A stretch of DNA of 64,000 nucleotides, from contig NZ_CP109000.1 in the NCBI RefSeq assembly GCF_036226605.1, forward strand, positions 1,612,001 through 1,676,000, given 5' to 3'. Below the pieces are notes generated by a model. The model searched no databases and was not told the origin of the DNA. It worked only from the letters and a program-made list of their open reading frames with translations. This document shows positions 7,747 through 16,008 of this stretch, one piece after another; position 1 is the first letter of the stretch, and each line of letters starts with the position of its first letter. Source of the DNA: Streptomyces sp. NBC_00704 (lineage in GTDB: Bacteria; Actinomycetota; Actinomycetes; Streptomycetales; Streptomycetaceae). The translations under genes were made by a program, and so were the position numbers.

Positions 7747-8472
7747 TCAGCGGGTGCGCGTCAGATGGGCGAAGACGACGACGTTGCTCGTGTAGCCCGT
7801 GGTGCGGCGGAAGAGGCCTCCGCAGGTGAGGACCCTCAGCTCGGGCCGCTTGCTCGGGCCGTACACCTCCTTGTCGGGGAAGGTGGCCTTGTCGAAGACC
7901 CGCACCCGGTCCACGGTGTAGACGGCGGTGCGGCCGTCGGCGCGGCGCGCCTCGATCGTGGCGCCGCGCGCCACGCGGGCGAGGCCGGCGAAAACCGCCG
8001 GGCCGGTCTTGGTGTCGCGGTGGCCGACGGCGACCGCCGTGCCCCGCTCCCCCGGGGTCGGGCCGCCCGCGTACCAGCCGACGAGCTTGGGTTCGTCGAC
8101 CGGCGGTGTGCCGAGGTGGCGGTCGGGGCCGAGCCGGAGCGGGACGATCGGTGCGTCGATGCCCAGGGAGGGCACCCGCAGGGTGGTCGCCGGGGACCGG
8201 TCGAGCGGACGCGGCGGGGGCTCGGGCCGCTCGGACCCCTTCTCCCCCTGCGACCGGTCGTGTTCGCCGTCGCCCCCGGGGACCGGGGCGGCGGCCGCGG
8301 CGTGGGAGGCCGCTCCGCCCGCCCGGGCCGGGGCGGGCGGAGCGGCCGGGACGCCGTGTCCCCCGCACCGGACTGCGACCGTCACCAGGACGGCCGTGAG
8401 GGCGGCCGTCCTGGTGAGGCGAAAGACACGCGTCCGGTACCAGGGCCTGCGTACGCGCCTACGCGGCACCAT
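7747..8472 (-). CDS. Class F/E-type sortase (membrane-anchored transpeptidase)
   Basis: An N-terminal signal anchor (about residues 18-36) is followed by a Pro/Ala-rich linker and the sortase beta barrel. The catalytic His is in AVGHRDT (His151), the Cys in VLTCGG (Cys217), and an Arg occurs shortly after (FRRTTGYTSN). Sortases cleave a C-terminal sorting signal and attach the protein to peptidoglycan outside the membrane. The start ATG 8472 overlaps the last codons of the upstream wall-protein gene (stop at 8459), so the two are translationally coupled and probably enzyme and substrate. Confidence 0.88.
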   Translation of the reverse strand: MVPRRRVRRPWYRTRVFRLTRTAALTAVLVTVAVRCGGHGVPAAPPAPARAGGAASHAAAAAPVPGGDGEHDRSQGEKGSERPEPPPRPLDRSPATTLRVPSLGIDAPIVPLRLGPDRHLGTPPVDEPKLVGWYAGGPTPGERGTAVAVGHRDTKTGPAVFAGLARVARGATIEARRADGRTAVYTVDRVRVFDKATFPDKEVYGPSKRPELRVLTCGGLFRRTTGYTSNVVVFAHLTRTR

Positions 8473-9232
8473 GGTTGCGCCGGCGGGTCAGTCGGAAGTA
8501 GGCGACGCCGCCGACGGCCACCAAGCCGACCGCCGCGGCCCCCGCCAGCGGGGTGAAGGAGTGCGAGGTGTCGGCGAGACCGCCGCCGCCGGCGTGGACG
8601 CCGCCCGCCGGGCCGCCGCCCTTCTCACCGCTCCAGCCGTCGCCGCCCTGCCCGGCGCCGGCCTGCCCGGCGCCGCTCTGGCGTCCGCCTCCCTGGCCGT
8701 CGCCGCTCTGGCCGTTGGGGGCCGCGACCTCACGGCCGTCGTCGGTGATCGGCCGGTTCGGGCCCTGGTTGCCGCCGCGCCGGCCCTCGGGGCAGTTGAT
8801 CTTGAAGACCTTCACCTTGGGCGAGGGGGCCGGAGGGGTGCCGGGGGTGGCGGGGGGGAGGGTCCACTCGAGCGTGTAGGACCCTTCGGCGAGCCCCAGG
8901 GTGTCGGTGTGCCCGGCGCCGTCGGTCAGGGCGATGGTGCCGGTGACGGTGGCGGTGTCGGCGGCCGGCGGCCGGGCCTTGATGGTGTAGCCGACGGTCG
9001 GGAGTTCACCGAAGTTGGCGGCGTCGAGGTAGAACCGGCAGGCCACCGGGTCGTCCTTGGAGACGCCGGGAGGCACCTGCTCGCGGTGGATCCTGATGTC
9101 GCCGGCCTCCCCTACGGCCACGGCGGTCGGTGCCGCGAGGCAGGTGAAACCCGCGGCGGCGAGCACCGTGAGAGCCGTGGCGCCGAGGCGGGCGCCGAAG
9201 GCGGGCGGGAGCGTCGAGCTGGACATGCGCAT
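8459..9232 (-). CDS. Secreted, sortase-anchored cell-surface protein
   Basis: A 257-residue protein with an N-terminal signal peptide (cleavage around TAVAVG, residue 40), a folded domain (about 45-150) and a Gly/Gln/Ser-rich spacer. The C-terminus (from residue 218) has the order of a sorting signal: GLADTS, a hydrophobic stretch AGAAAVGLVAVGGVAYF, then RLTRRRN. LADTS would be an unusual variant of LAXTG/LPXTG. The gene sits immediately before, and overlaps by 14 bp, the sortase gene. The function of the exposed domain is unknown; the two Cys (VACRF, INCPE) could pair. Confidence 0.82.
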   Translation of the reverse strand: MRMSSSTLPPAFGARLGATALTVLAAAGFTCLAAPTAVAVGEAGDIRIHREQVPPGVSKDDPVACRFYLDAANFGELPTVGYTIKARPPAADTATVTGTIALTDGAGHTDTLGLAEGSYTLEWTLPPATPGTPPAPSPKVKVFKINCPEGRRGGNQGPNRPITDDGREVAAPNGQSGDGQGGGRQSGAGQAGAGQGGDGWSGEKGGGPAGGVHAGGGGLADTSHSFTPLAGAAAVGLVAVGGVAYFRLTRRRNHGAA

Positions 9233-9329
9233 TCCTCCGAGTCAGGACGATTTTCATACAAATCGTTCTTGCACCTGACTCTCTTTCACATCGGCGCTCC
9301 CGGCAGTGGGAGCGCCGCCCGACGCGCCG

Positions 9330-10628
9330 TCAGACATCGCCCGACCGGCGCAACCCCGCCCCGGCCCCGCGGCCGCGCACCCCCGCCCCCGGCCGACGGC
9401 CGCGCTGGGTCGGCGTAACGCCCCCGTCCCCGCCCCCGTCCCCGCGTCCGCCTCCCGAGGACCGCACGGCCACCCCCGACGACAGCAGCAGCAGCGCCCC
9501 GAGCATCACGAACGGCGCGGCCACGCCCGCGGCACCGGCCACCAGTCCGGCGGCGGCCGGCGCGGCGACCTGACCGAGCCGGTTGCCGGTGAGGCGAAGC
9601 GCGAGGGCGGTGGAGCGGGCGCCGTCCGGCGCCGCCCGGACCACCGTCGTCATCGACAGCGGCTGTCCGACCCCGAGGCAGAACCCGAGCGCCGCGAGGA
9701 TCGCGCCCAGCGCCCAGACCGGCGCGGGGAGCGCGATCGCGGCGCACAGCAGCGCGGCCAGCAGACAGGTGACGCCGAGCAGCGCCGTGCGGCCGAGCAG
9801 CCGCAGCAGCGGGGTGAGCACGAGCCGGCACGCGATGGAGGCCGCTGCACGGACGCTGAGCAGCACGCCGACGACGGCCGGGGCGATGCCCCGGTGTTCG
9901 CCGACCACCGGCAGGTAGGCGGTGAGGACGTCGGTCGCGGACAGCACGGAGAGGCTGATCAGGATGCCGGCCGGGACACCGCGCGTGTGCAGGATGCGGC
10001 CGACGGGGACGCGGCCGCCCGGCCCGCCGCGGGAGCCGGCCGTGGCGCCGCGGTGCTCGACGCGCCACAGCGAGGTGAACGCCGTCGCGCAGCCCGCGCC
10101 CGCGACGAGCAGGGCCAGGGCGCTGCTGCGCGCCATGTCCGCGCCGTCGATCAGCGCCCCGGCCGCGACCGGGCCGGCCAGCTGGCCGAGGGAGGCGCCG
10201 ATGGTGAAGTGGCCGAAGTCGCGGTCCTGTTCGTGCGGTGCGGACTGCCGTGCCACGAGCGACTGGGACCCGATGACGAAGCAGAGGTGGCCGAGCCCCA
10301 TGACCCCGCTCCACAGCGCCATCGCCCACAGCGAACCCGCCACGCCGCTCAGCACGCAGCCGCCGCAGATCAAGGCCACGCCGACGGGCAGCAGGGGTGC
10401 GCAGCGGCCGTGGTCGGTGCGCCGGCCGAGCGGCACGGCGGCGAACAGCGGCAACAGGGCGTAGACGCCCGCGATGACGCCGATCGCCCGCTCGTCCGCG
10501 CCCAGCGCGAGGGCCCGGTAGGACACGGCGGGCCGGGCCATCGACACCGCCCCCTGCGCGAAGCCGAAGGCGATGACGAGGCGGAGCAGCCAGCCGCGGT
10601 TCCCACCGGGCCTCACAAGTCCCTCCAC
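9330..10628 (-). CDS. MFS transporter
   Basis: The 432-residue protein has about twelve hydrophobic segments and the MFS loop motif PLGRRTDHGR after helix 2. The N-terminal half contains VIAFGFAQGAVSMARPAVSYRALALGADERAIG and the second half resembles drug- or sugar-efflux carriers with no substrate clue. The C-terminal 40 residues are Gly/Arg-rich. GTG 10628 begins 7 bp after the stop of the CitMHS transporter gene, so the two are co-transcribed. Confidence 0.82.
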   Translation of the reverse strand: MEGLVRPGGNRGWLLRLVIAFGFAQGAVSMARPAVSYRALALGADERAIGVIAGVYALLPLFAAVPLGRRTDHGRCAPLLPVGVALICGGCVLSGVAGSLWAMALWSGVMGLGHLCFVIGSQSLVARQSAPHEQDRDFGHFTIGASLGQLAGPVAAGALIDGADMARSSALALLVAGAGCATAFTSLWRVEHRGATAGSRGGPGGRVPVGRILHTRGVPAGILISLSVLSATDVLTAYLPVVGEHRGIAPAVVGVLLSVRAAASIACRLVLTPLLRLLGRTALLGVTCLLAALLCAAIALPAPVWALGAILAALGFCLGVGQPLSMTTVVRAAPDGARSTALALRLTGNRLGQVAAPAAAGLVAGAAGVAAPFVMLGALLLLSSGVAVRSSGGGRGDGGGDGGVTPTQRGRRPGAGVRGRGAGAGLRRSGDV

Positions 10629-10635
10629 GCCAGGC

Positions 10636-12114
10636 TCAGATGATCCCGAACAGGACGCCCGCGCCGAGGATGGCGAGGCAGGTGCAGGCGGCCCACTTGA
10701 CGACGAACCGGGTGTGGTCGCCGAACTCGACCCGTGCCATGCCGACGAGGACGTAGACGGCCGGCACGAGAGGGCTCGACATGTGCAGGGGCTGGCCGAC
10801 GAGGGAGGCGCGGGCCATCTCCAGCGGGGTCACGCCGTGGGCCGCGCCGGCCTCGGCGAGGACCGGCAGCACGCCGAAGTAGAAGCCGTCGTTCGACATG
10901 AAGTACGTGAGCGGGAGGCTCAGGACGCCGGTGACGAGCGCCATGTGCGGGCCCATGCCGGCGGGGATGACGTCCACCATCCACGTGGCCATGTGGTCGA
11001 CCATGCCGGTGCCCTGGAGGACGCCGGTGAAGACGGCGGCGGCGAAGACCATGCCGGAGACGTTGAGGACGTTGTCGGCGTGGGCGGCGAGCCGCGCCTT
11101 CTGGTCGGGGATGTGCGGGAAGTTGACGGTCAGGGCGAGCGCGGCGCCGAGCAGGAACAGCACCGGGATGGGCAGCCACTCCATGATCATGGAAGTCAGC
11201 AGGACGACCGTGAGCAGCGCGTTGAACCAGTACAGCTTGGGGCGCAGGGTGGCCCGTCGCGGGTCGAGGCCCTGGAAACCGTCGTCACTCGTGTCGTCGT
11301 CGGCGCCGCCGTCGCTCCCGCCGTCGCCGACGGCGGCCGCACCGGAGCCCGCGGACGGCGTGGCGGGCGCGGAGGTCCTGCCCGCGCCGGAGCCGCCGGC
11401 GCCCACGAGGACCGTCTCGCCCAACTCGGCCTGCTCCCGGTCCTTTTCCGTCTCCTTCTCCTGGACGTGGCCCCCCACCAGCACCTCGTCCAGCGTCAGC
11501 ACGCCGAGCCGGGTGCGCTCGCGGCGGCCGAGGACGTAGGCGAGGACGAAGACGAAGAGCAGCCCCACGGCCAGGGCCGGGATCATCGGCACGAAGATGT
11601 CGCTCGCGTCGAGCTTGAGGGCGGTGGCCGCGCGGGCGGTCGGGCCGCCCCAGGGCAGGGTGTTCATCACGCCGTTGGCCATGGCCGCGACGCCGGTCAT
11701 CACGACCAGGCTCATCTTCAGGCGCTTGTACAGCGGGTACATCGCCGAGACGGTGATCATGAAGGTGGTCGAGCCGTCGCCGTCGAGGGAGACGATCGCG
11801 GCGAGCAGGGCCGTGCCGATGACGATGCGGAGCGGGTCGGCCTTGCAGAACTTGAGGATGCCCCGCACGACCGGGTCGAAGAGGCCGACGTCGATCATCA
11901 CACCGAAGTAGACGATCGCGAACATGAGCATCGCCGCGGTCGGGGCGAGGGAGGTGACGCCGTCGAGGACGTAGTCGCCGAGCTTGGCGCCCTTTCCGAC
12001 GAAGACGCAGAACAGCGCCGGGATCAGCACGAGCGCCGCGATCGGCGACATCTTCTTCAGCATGATCAGGACCAGGAAGGTCGCGATCATGGCGAAGCCG
12101 AGGATGGTCAGCAT
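10636..12114 (-). CDS. CitMHS family citrate (metal-citrate) transporter
   Basis: The N-terminus MLTILGFAMIATFLVLIMLKK is typical of CitMHS proteins, which import citrate complexed to Mg or Ca/Fe with protons. Further signatures are VVSLDGDGSTTFMITVSAMYPLYKRL and NTLPWGGPTARAA, both conserved in this family. A cytoplasmic Gly/Ser-rich loop with KETEKDREQ lies in the middle. I choose ATG 12114 on family length (492 residues); a GTG at 12150 is an in-frame alternative. The downstream MFS gene follows after 7 bp. An 8-bp inverted repeat flanks the leader. Confidence 0.88.
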   Translation of the reverse strand: MLTILGFAMIATFLVLIMLKKMSPIAALVLIPALFCVFVGKGAKLGDYVLDGVTSLAPTAAMLMFAIVYFGVMIDVGLFDPVVRGILKFCKADPLRIVIGTALLAAIVSLDGDGSTTFMITVSAMYPLYKRLKMSLVVMTGVAAMANGVMNTLPWGGPTARAATALKLDASDIFVPMIPALAVGLLFVFVLAYVLGRRERTRLGVLTLDEVLVGGHVQEKETEKDREQAELGETVLVGAGGSGAGRTSAPATPSAGSGAAAVGDGGSDGGADDDTSDDGFQGLDPRRATLRPKLYWFNALLTVVLLTSMIMEWLPIPVLFLLGAALALTVNFPHIPDQKARLAAHADNVLNVSGMVFAAAVFTGVLQGTGMVDHMATWMVDVIPAGMGPHMALVTGVLSLPLTYFMSNDGFYFGVLPVLAEAGAAHGVTPLEMARASLVGQPLHMSSPLVPAVYVLVGMARVEFGDHTRFVVKWAACTCLAILGAGVLFGII

Positions 12115-12122
12115 GAGTGGAT

Positions 12123-12180
12123 ACCTAACGTTCGCCCTTGAACATCCCACCTGGGGGTCGGCGGTGGGTCGACGTTAGGT
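12123..12180. promoter_or_regulatory. Widely spaced inverted repeat upstream of the CitMHS gene
   Basis: ACCTAACG (12123-12130) and CGTTAGGT (12173-12180) are perfect reverse complements separated by 42 bp, bracketing the expected promoter of the transporter. This could be two half-operators for a looping or response-regulator-type protein. No citrate-responsive two-component system is in the window. Confidence 0.4.
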
Positions 12181-12255
12181 CCGTTCAAACCGCGTTAACA
12201 AGACGTTGACCCGCGAGCAATAAGCGCAGAAGTCCAGGTCACAGCTTTGCTCACC

Positions 12256-14493
12256 TCACGGGGCCGGGACGGCGGCCACTTCCACCGGCACCCCGTTGAG
12301 GACGGCGTTGCCCGACAGGGGGTCCAGCAGGCTGCCGTCGAGGAGCTGGTTGACGTTGACGCCGGGGACGGTCGCCGCGTGGCTCAGGCGGGTGCCGGGG
12401 CGGTCGTGCCCCCAGCCGTGCGGCAGGCTGACGACCCCGCGGCGCACGCCGTCGGTGACCTCGGCCGGCGCGGTCACCTCTCCCCCGGCGCCCTTGATCC
12501 GCACCGGCGCGCCGTCGCGCACCCCGAGCCGTTCGGCGTCCTCGGGGTGGATGTGCAGGGTGCAGCGGTTGGTGCCGCCGGTGAGGGCGGGGACGTTGTG
12601 CATCCAGCTGTTGTTGGAGCGCAGGTGCCGGCGGCCGACGAGGACGAGTCCGTCCGCGGGCCGGCGCACGGCCTCCCGCAGGCGCGGAAGGTCGTCGGCG
12701 ATGGGCCGGGGCAGCAGTTCGACGCGGCCGCTGCGCGTCTTCAGCGGCTGGGGCAGGCGCGGGCGCAGCGGGCCGAGGTCGATGCCGTGCGGCGCGGCGA
12801 GCAGCCGGGCCAGGCCCAGTCCGTCCGGGCGGGCGCCGAAGCCGTCGCCGTAGGGGCCCAGGCGCAGCATCATGTCCAGGCGGCGCTCGGGGCCGGTGTC
12901 GCCGGTGAGCTGTGCGGCGAGGTCGTGCGGGTCGCGGCCGTGCACGGGCGAGTGCGGGTCGGCGACCGCCTTGCCGAGGGTCTGGCCGACGACGAGGTCG
13001 TCCACGGCGGAGGGGTCGGCGCCGTGCATGCCGGTGGCGGCGAGGGTCAGCCGGGCAAGGATCTCGGTCTCGGCCATCCGGCCGGGCTGCAACGGGACGG
13101 CCGGGCGGGTGTAGCGGACCTGGTTGCGCACGGCGAGGGTGTTGAAGGCGAAGTCGTGGTGCGGGCTCTGCGAGGGCGGCGGCGGGGGCAGCACGACGTC
13201 GGCGTGGCGCGAGGTCTCGTTGAGGTAGGGGTCGACGCTGACCATGAAGTCGAGGGCGTCGAGGGCCTTGTCGAGCCGGTCGCCGTCGGGGGCGGACAGG
13301 ACGGGGTTCGCGGCCACGGCGATGAGCGCCCGGATCGGCTCGCCCTCGTCGGTGGCGGTGTCGATCTCCTCGGCGAGCGCGGAGAGCGGCAGTTCGCCCT
13401 TGGCCTCGGGGTGCCCGCTGACGCGGGAGTGCCAGCGTCCGAGCCGGAAGCCGTGCCCGGGGCCGGCCGGGCGGGGGGTGCGGTCGGTGGCGGCCTGTGG
13501 GAAGAGCGCTCCGCCGGGCCGGTCCAGGTTGCCGGTGAGGATGTTGAGGACGTCGACGAGCCAGCTGGCGAGGGTGCCGTGGGGCACGGTGCAGCTGCCG
13601 ATGCGGCCGTAGACGGCGGCGGTGGGGGCGGCGGCGAGTTCGCGGGCCAGGGTGCGGATCAGCGCGGCCTCCACGTCGCAGGCGTCGGCGACCGCCTTGG
13701 GGGTGAACTCGGCGACGGCCGCCGCGAGTTCGTCGAGGCCTTCGACGTGCGGGGCCAGCGCGCCGAGGGCGACGAGGGCCTCGTCGAAGAGGACGTGGGT
13801 CATGGCGGCGAGGAGCAGCGCGTCCGTGCCGGGCCGCACGGGGATATGGCGGTCGGCGAGGGCGGCGGTGCGGGTGCGGCGCGGGTCGATGACGGTGAGC
13901 GTGCCGCCGCGCGCCTTGAGCGCCTTGAGCTTGCCCGGGAAGTCGGCGGCGGTGCACAGACTGCCGTTGGACTCCAGGGGGTTGGCGCCGATGAGCAGGA
14001 GGTGGTCGGTGCGGTCGAGGTCCGGGACGGGGATCGCGTTGGCGTCGCCGAAGAGCAGTCCGCTGGAGACGTGCTTGGGCATCTGGTCGACGGTGGAGGC
14101 GGTGAAGAGGCTGCGGGTGCCGAGTCCGGCGATCAGCACGGGCGGGTAGAGCGCGCCGGCCATGGTGTGCACGTTGGGGTTGCCGAGGACGACGCCCACG
14201 GAGTTCGCCCCGTACCGCTCGACGACCGGCCGGATGCCCGCGGCCACGGCGTCGAAGGCCTCCTGCCAGGTGGCCTCGCGCAGTTCCCCGTCCTTGCGCA
14301 CCAGCGGGGTCCGCAACCGGTCGGGGTCGCCGTCCACGGCGCCGAAGGAGGCTCCCTTGGGGCAGATGAAGCCCTTGCTGAAGACGTCCTCCCGGTCGCC
14401 GCGGGCGCCGGTGACCCGCGTCCCCTCGATGGTGAGCGTGAGCCCGCAGGTGGCCTCGCACAACGGGCAGATTCGCAGGGCGGTGCGGGACAC
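12256..14493 (-). CDS. Molybdopterin-dependent oxidoreductase (DMSO reductase superfamily)
   Basis: The N-terminus ICPLCEATCGLTLTIEG, with a third block ending CPKG, provides the four Cys of an N-terminal [4Fe-4S] cluster. Next come molybdopterin-binding segments (LIGANPLESNGS, VIDPRRTRTA, VAANPVLSAPDG) and the C-terminal molydopterin dinucleotide-binding domain (RSNNSWMHNVP ... LPHGWGHDRPG). There is no Tat signal, so it is probably cytoplasmic. In place of Sec-Cys or Ser, the ligand to Mo cannot be assigned safely. GTG 14493 is preceded by an excellent AGGAGG. A 16-bp palindrome lies upstream and a TetR gene is next on the same strand. Substrate unknown; related actinobacterial genes are often annotated as formate dehydrogenase- or nitrate reductase-like. 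Confidence 0.9.
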   Translation of the reverse strand: MSRTALRICPLCEATCGLTLTIEGTRVTGARGDREDVFSKGFICPKGASFGAVDGDPDRLRTPLVRKDGELREATWQEAFDAVAAGIRPVVERYGANSVGVVLGNPNVHTMAGALYPPVLIAGLGTRSLFTASTVDQMPKHVSSGLLFGDANAIPVPDLDRTDHLLLIGANPLESNGSLCTAADFPGKLKALKARGGTLTVIDPRRTRTAALADRHIPVRPGTDALLLAAMTHVLFDEALVALGALAPHVEGLDELAAAVAEFTPKAVADACDVEAALIRTLARELAAAPTAAVYGRIGSCTVPHGTLASWLVDVLNILTGNLDRPGGALFPQAATDRTPRPAGPGHGFRLGRWHSRVSGHPEAKGELPLSALAEEIDTATDEGEPIRALIAVAANPVLSAPDGDRLDKALDALDFMVSVDPYLNETSRHADVVLPPPPPSQSPHHDFAFNTLAVRNQVRYTRPAVPLQPGRMAETEILARLTLAATGMHGADPSAVDDLVVGQTLGKAVADPHSPVHGRDPHDLAAQLTGDTGPERRLDMMLRLGPYGDGFGARPDGLGLARLLAAPHGIDLGPLRPRLPQPLKTRSGRVELLPRPIADDLPRLREAVRRPADGLVLVGRRHLRSNNSWMHNVPALTGGTNRCTLHIHPEDAERLGVRDGAPVRIKGAGGEVTAPAEVTDGVRRGVVSLPHGWGHDRPGTRLSHAATVPGVNVNQLLDGSLLDPLSGNAVLNGVPVEVAAVPAP

Positions 14494-14533
14494 GGGTCCT
14501 CCTGGGGGGCGGCGGCGCCTTCTCCCGGGTGAG

Positions 14534-14549
14534 CATACCGACCGGTATG
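14534..14549. promoter_or_regulatory. Perfect palindrome, TetR operator candidate
   Basis: CATACCGACCGGTATG has 7-bp arms around AC. It lies 41 bp upstream of the molybdopterin oxidoreductase start and 28 bp downstream of the neighbouring TetR stop. ATACCGRYCGGTAT-type sites are common TetR operators in Streptomyces, so the TetR at 14578-15195 is the natural candidate binder. Confidence 0.65.
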
Positions 14550-14577
14550 GCCCGTGGGGAGGGGTCGGCCGCTGCCG

Positions 14578-15195
14578 TCAGTCCAGGACCCGCGCCAGGT
14601 AGGCGCGCAGCAGTTCGCGGGTCTCCTCGATCACCTTCGGGTCGCCCTCCGGGTCGACGCGGAAGGCCAGGTGGACGAGGGCGTCGGCGGTCTCCACGGC
14701 GATCAGGAAGACCCGGCGCAGGTCGTCGTCGGGGGCGCGGACGAGATGCTCCGAGAGCAGGTCGGTGAGGCGGTCGGCCACGCGGTGGTTGGGTTCGGCG
14801 TGCCGGGCGCCGACCGGGATCTGGTTGCCGAAGTCGACCAGGGAGAAGCCGGGCGCGGTGCGCTTCATGGCGAGGTACTCGTCGAGCACGGCGTCCATGG
14901 CGGCCCGCCAATCGCCCCGGCCGGCCCCCTTCAGCCGCTCGGTGACGCGCTCGGCGTAGCGTTCGAGGTTGCGCTGGGCGAGCGCGTCGGCCATCTGCCG
15001 CTTGTTGCCGAAGAAGCGGTAGACGGAGCCGATGGGGACCCCGGCGCGCTCGGCCACGGCCCGGGTGCTCAGGTCGTCGTAGCCCACCTCGTCCAGGAGG
15101 TCGGCGCAGGCGTCGAGGATTCTGGTCAGCCGTTCGGCACTGCGCCGCTGCACGGGCGCACGACGGAGCGATGTCGCTTGGGGCACGGACCTCAT
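14578..15195 (-). CDS. TetR/AcrR family transcriptional regulator
   Basis: A 205-residue TetR protein: the HTH is in STRAVAERAGVPIGSVYRFFGNKRQMADAL and the C-terminal domain has the pattern of the actinobacterial TetR_C group (AFRVDPEGDPKVIEETRELLRAYL). ATG 15195 is selected because GGGGGAAAGG lies about 6 nt upstream; upstream in-frame codons lack such a site. It precedes the molybdopterin oxidoreductase gene by 85 bp on the same strand and probably controls it through the palindrome at 14534-14549. Confidence 0.9.
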   Translation of the reverse strand: MRSVPQATSLRRAPVQRRSAERLTRILDACADLLDEVGYDDLSTRAVAERAGVPIGSVYRFFGNKRQMADALAQRNLERYAERVTERLKGAGRGDWRAAMDAVLDEYLAMKRTAPGFSLVDFGNQIPVGARHAEPNHRVADRLTDLLSEHLVRAPDDDLRRVFLIAVETADALVHLAFRVDPEGDPKVIEETRELLRAYLARVLD

Positions 15196-15301
15196 GATGC
15201 CTTTCCCCCGCGTCGAGGTGAACCTCGCCCCTGTGTACGCGCGAAAGCGCCCGGTGCACTCAGCTCGGTGCACTCAGCCCGACGCGCTCACCCCGATCCG
15301 C

Positions 15302-15850
15302 TCAGGAGGACGGCGGTGAGGACGGCGAGGCGGGCTCGGACGCGGCGGGCGACCGCTCCGACGCCGTGACGTCCGCCGTGGCCTCCACCGGCCGGCCCTC
15401 CACCGCCCACACCGTCGTGTCGTCGGCGTAGAGGCGGACGGTGACCTCGTGGGTGCCGTGCGGGAGGTAGCCGGCCGGGATGCGGTACGAGGGTCTGCGC
15501 AGGTCGGCGACCTGCTGGCCGTCGACGTAGAGCCGGGCCACGCCGCGTCCGGCGACCGCTTTCTGCGCCGTTCCCGACGGGGAGAGCGCGAATCGCGCCA
15601 GCTTCACGCGCACGTCCCAGCCGCCGCGGGCGTCCGGCTGGACCTCCACGCCGACCTCGGGGGCGCCCTTCCTCGCCACCTCGCGGTAGTGGCGCCCGTC
15701 GTCGTCGGTGTGGTCCAGCACCTTGCCCGCGGGCGCGGGCGAGTCCGTCCGCCCCGCGTCCCGCGTACCGCCGGAGCCGCAGCCCACGGATCCGGTCAGC
15801 AGCAGGACACAGACCGCGAGCGCGGCGGGAAGGGTGCGCGTCCACGACAT
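15302..15850 (-). CDS. Putative lipoprotein
   Basis: The N-terminus MSWTRTLPAALAVCVLLLTGSVGCGSGG has a signal peptide ending in the lipobox TGSVGC, so the protein would be lipid-anchored outside the membrane. The mature part (about 155 residues) contains GVEVQPDARGGWDVRVKLARFALSP and YLPHGTHEVTVRLYADDTTVWAVEGRPV, which looks like a beta-sandwich domain. The tail is Ser/Pro-rich. The protein family is not known to me. Divergent from hmgA, with 158 bp between. Confidence 0.78.
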   Translation of the reverse strand: MSWTRTLPAALAVCVLLLTGSVGCGSGGTRDAGRTDSPAPAGKVLDHTDDDGRHYREVARKGAPEVGVEVQPDARGGWDVRVKLARFALSPSGTAQKAVAGRGVARLYVDGQQVADLRRPSYRIPAGYLPHGTHEVTVRLYADDTTVWAVEGRPVEATADVTASERSPAASEPASPSSPPSS

Positions 15851-16008
15851 GATCGGGACACTAGAGCACCGGTGCGGCACGCGGATCCCCCTGAAGTCTG
15901 GTTCCGGGCGGGCCGTGATCGTCCTCCGAGAGGAGGACCCCCGGCCCTCTTGCATCCGGGAAAACGCAATCCTACGGTGATGCACAGGATTCAGTCGGCA
16001 AGGGAGCC

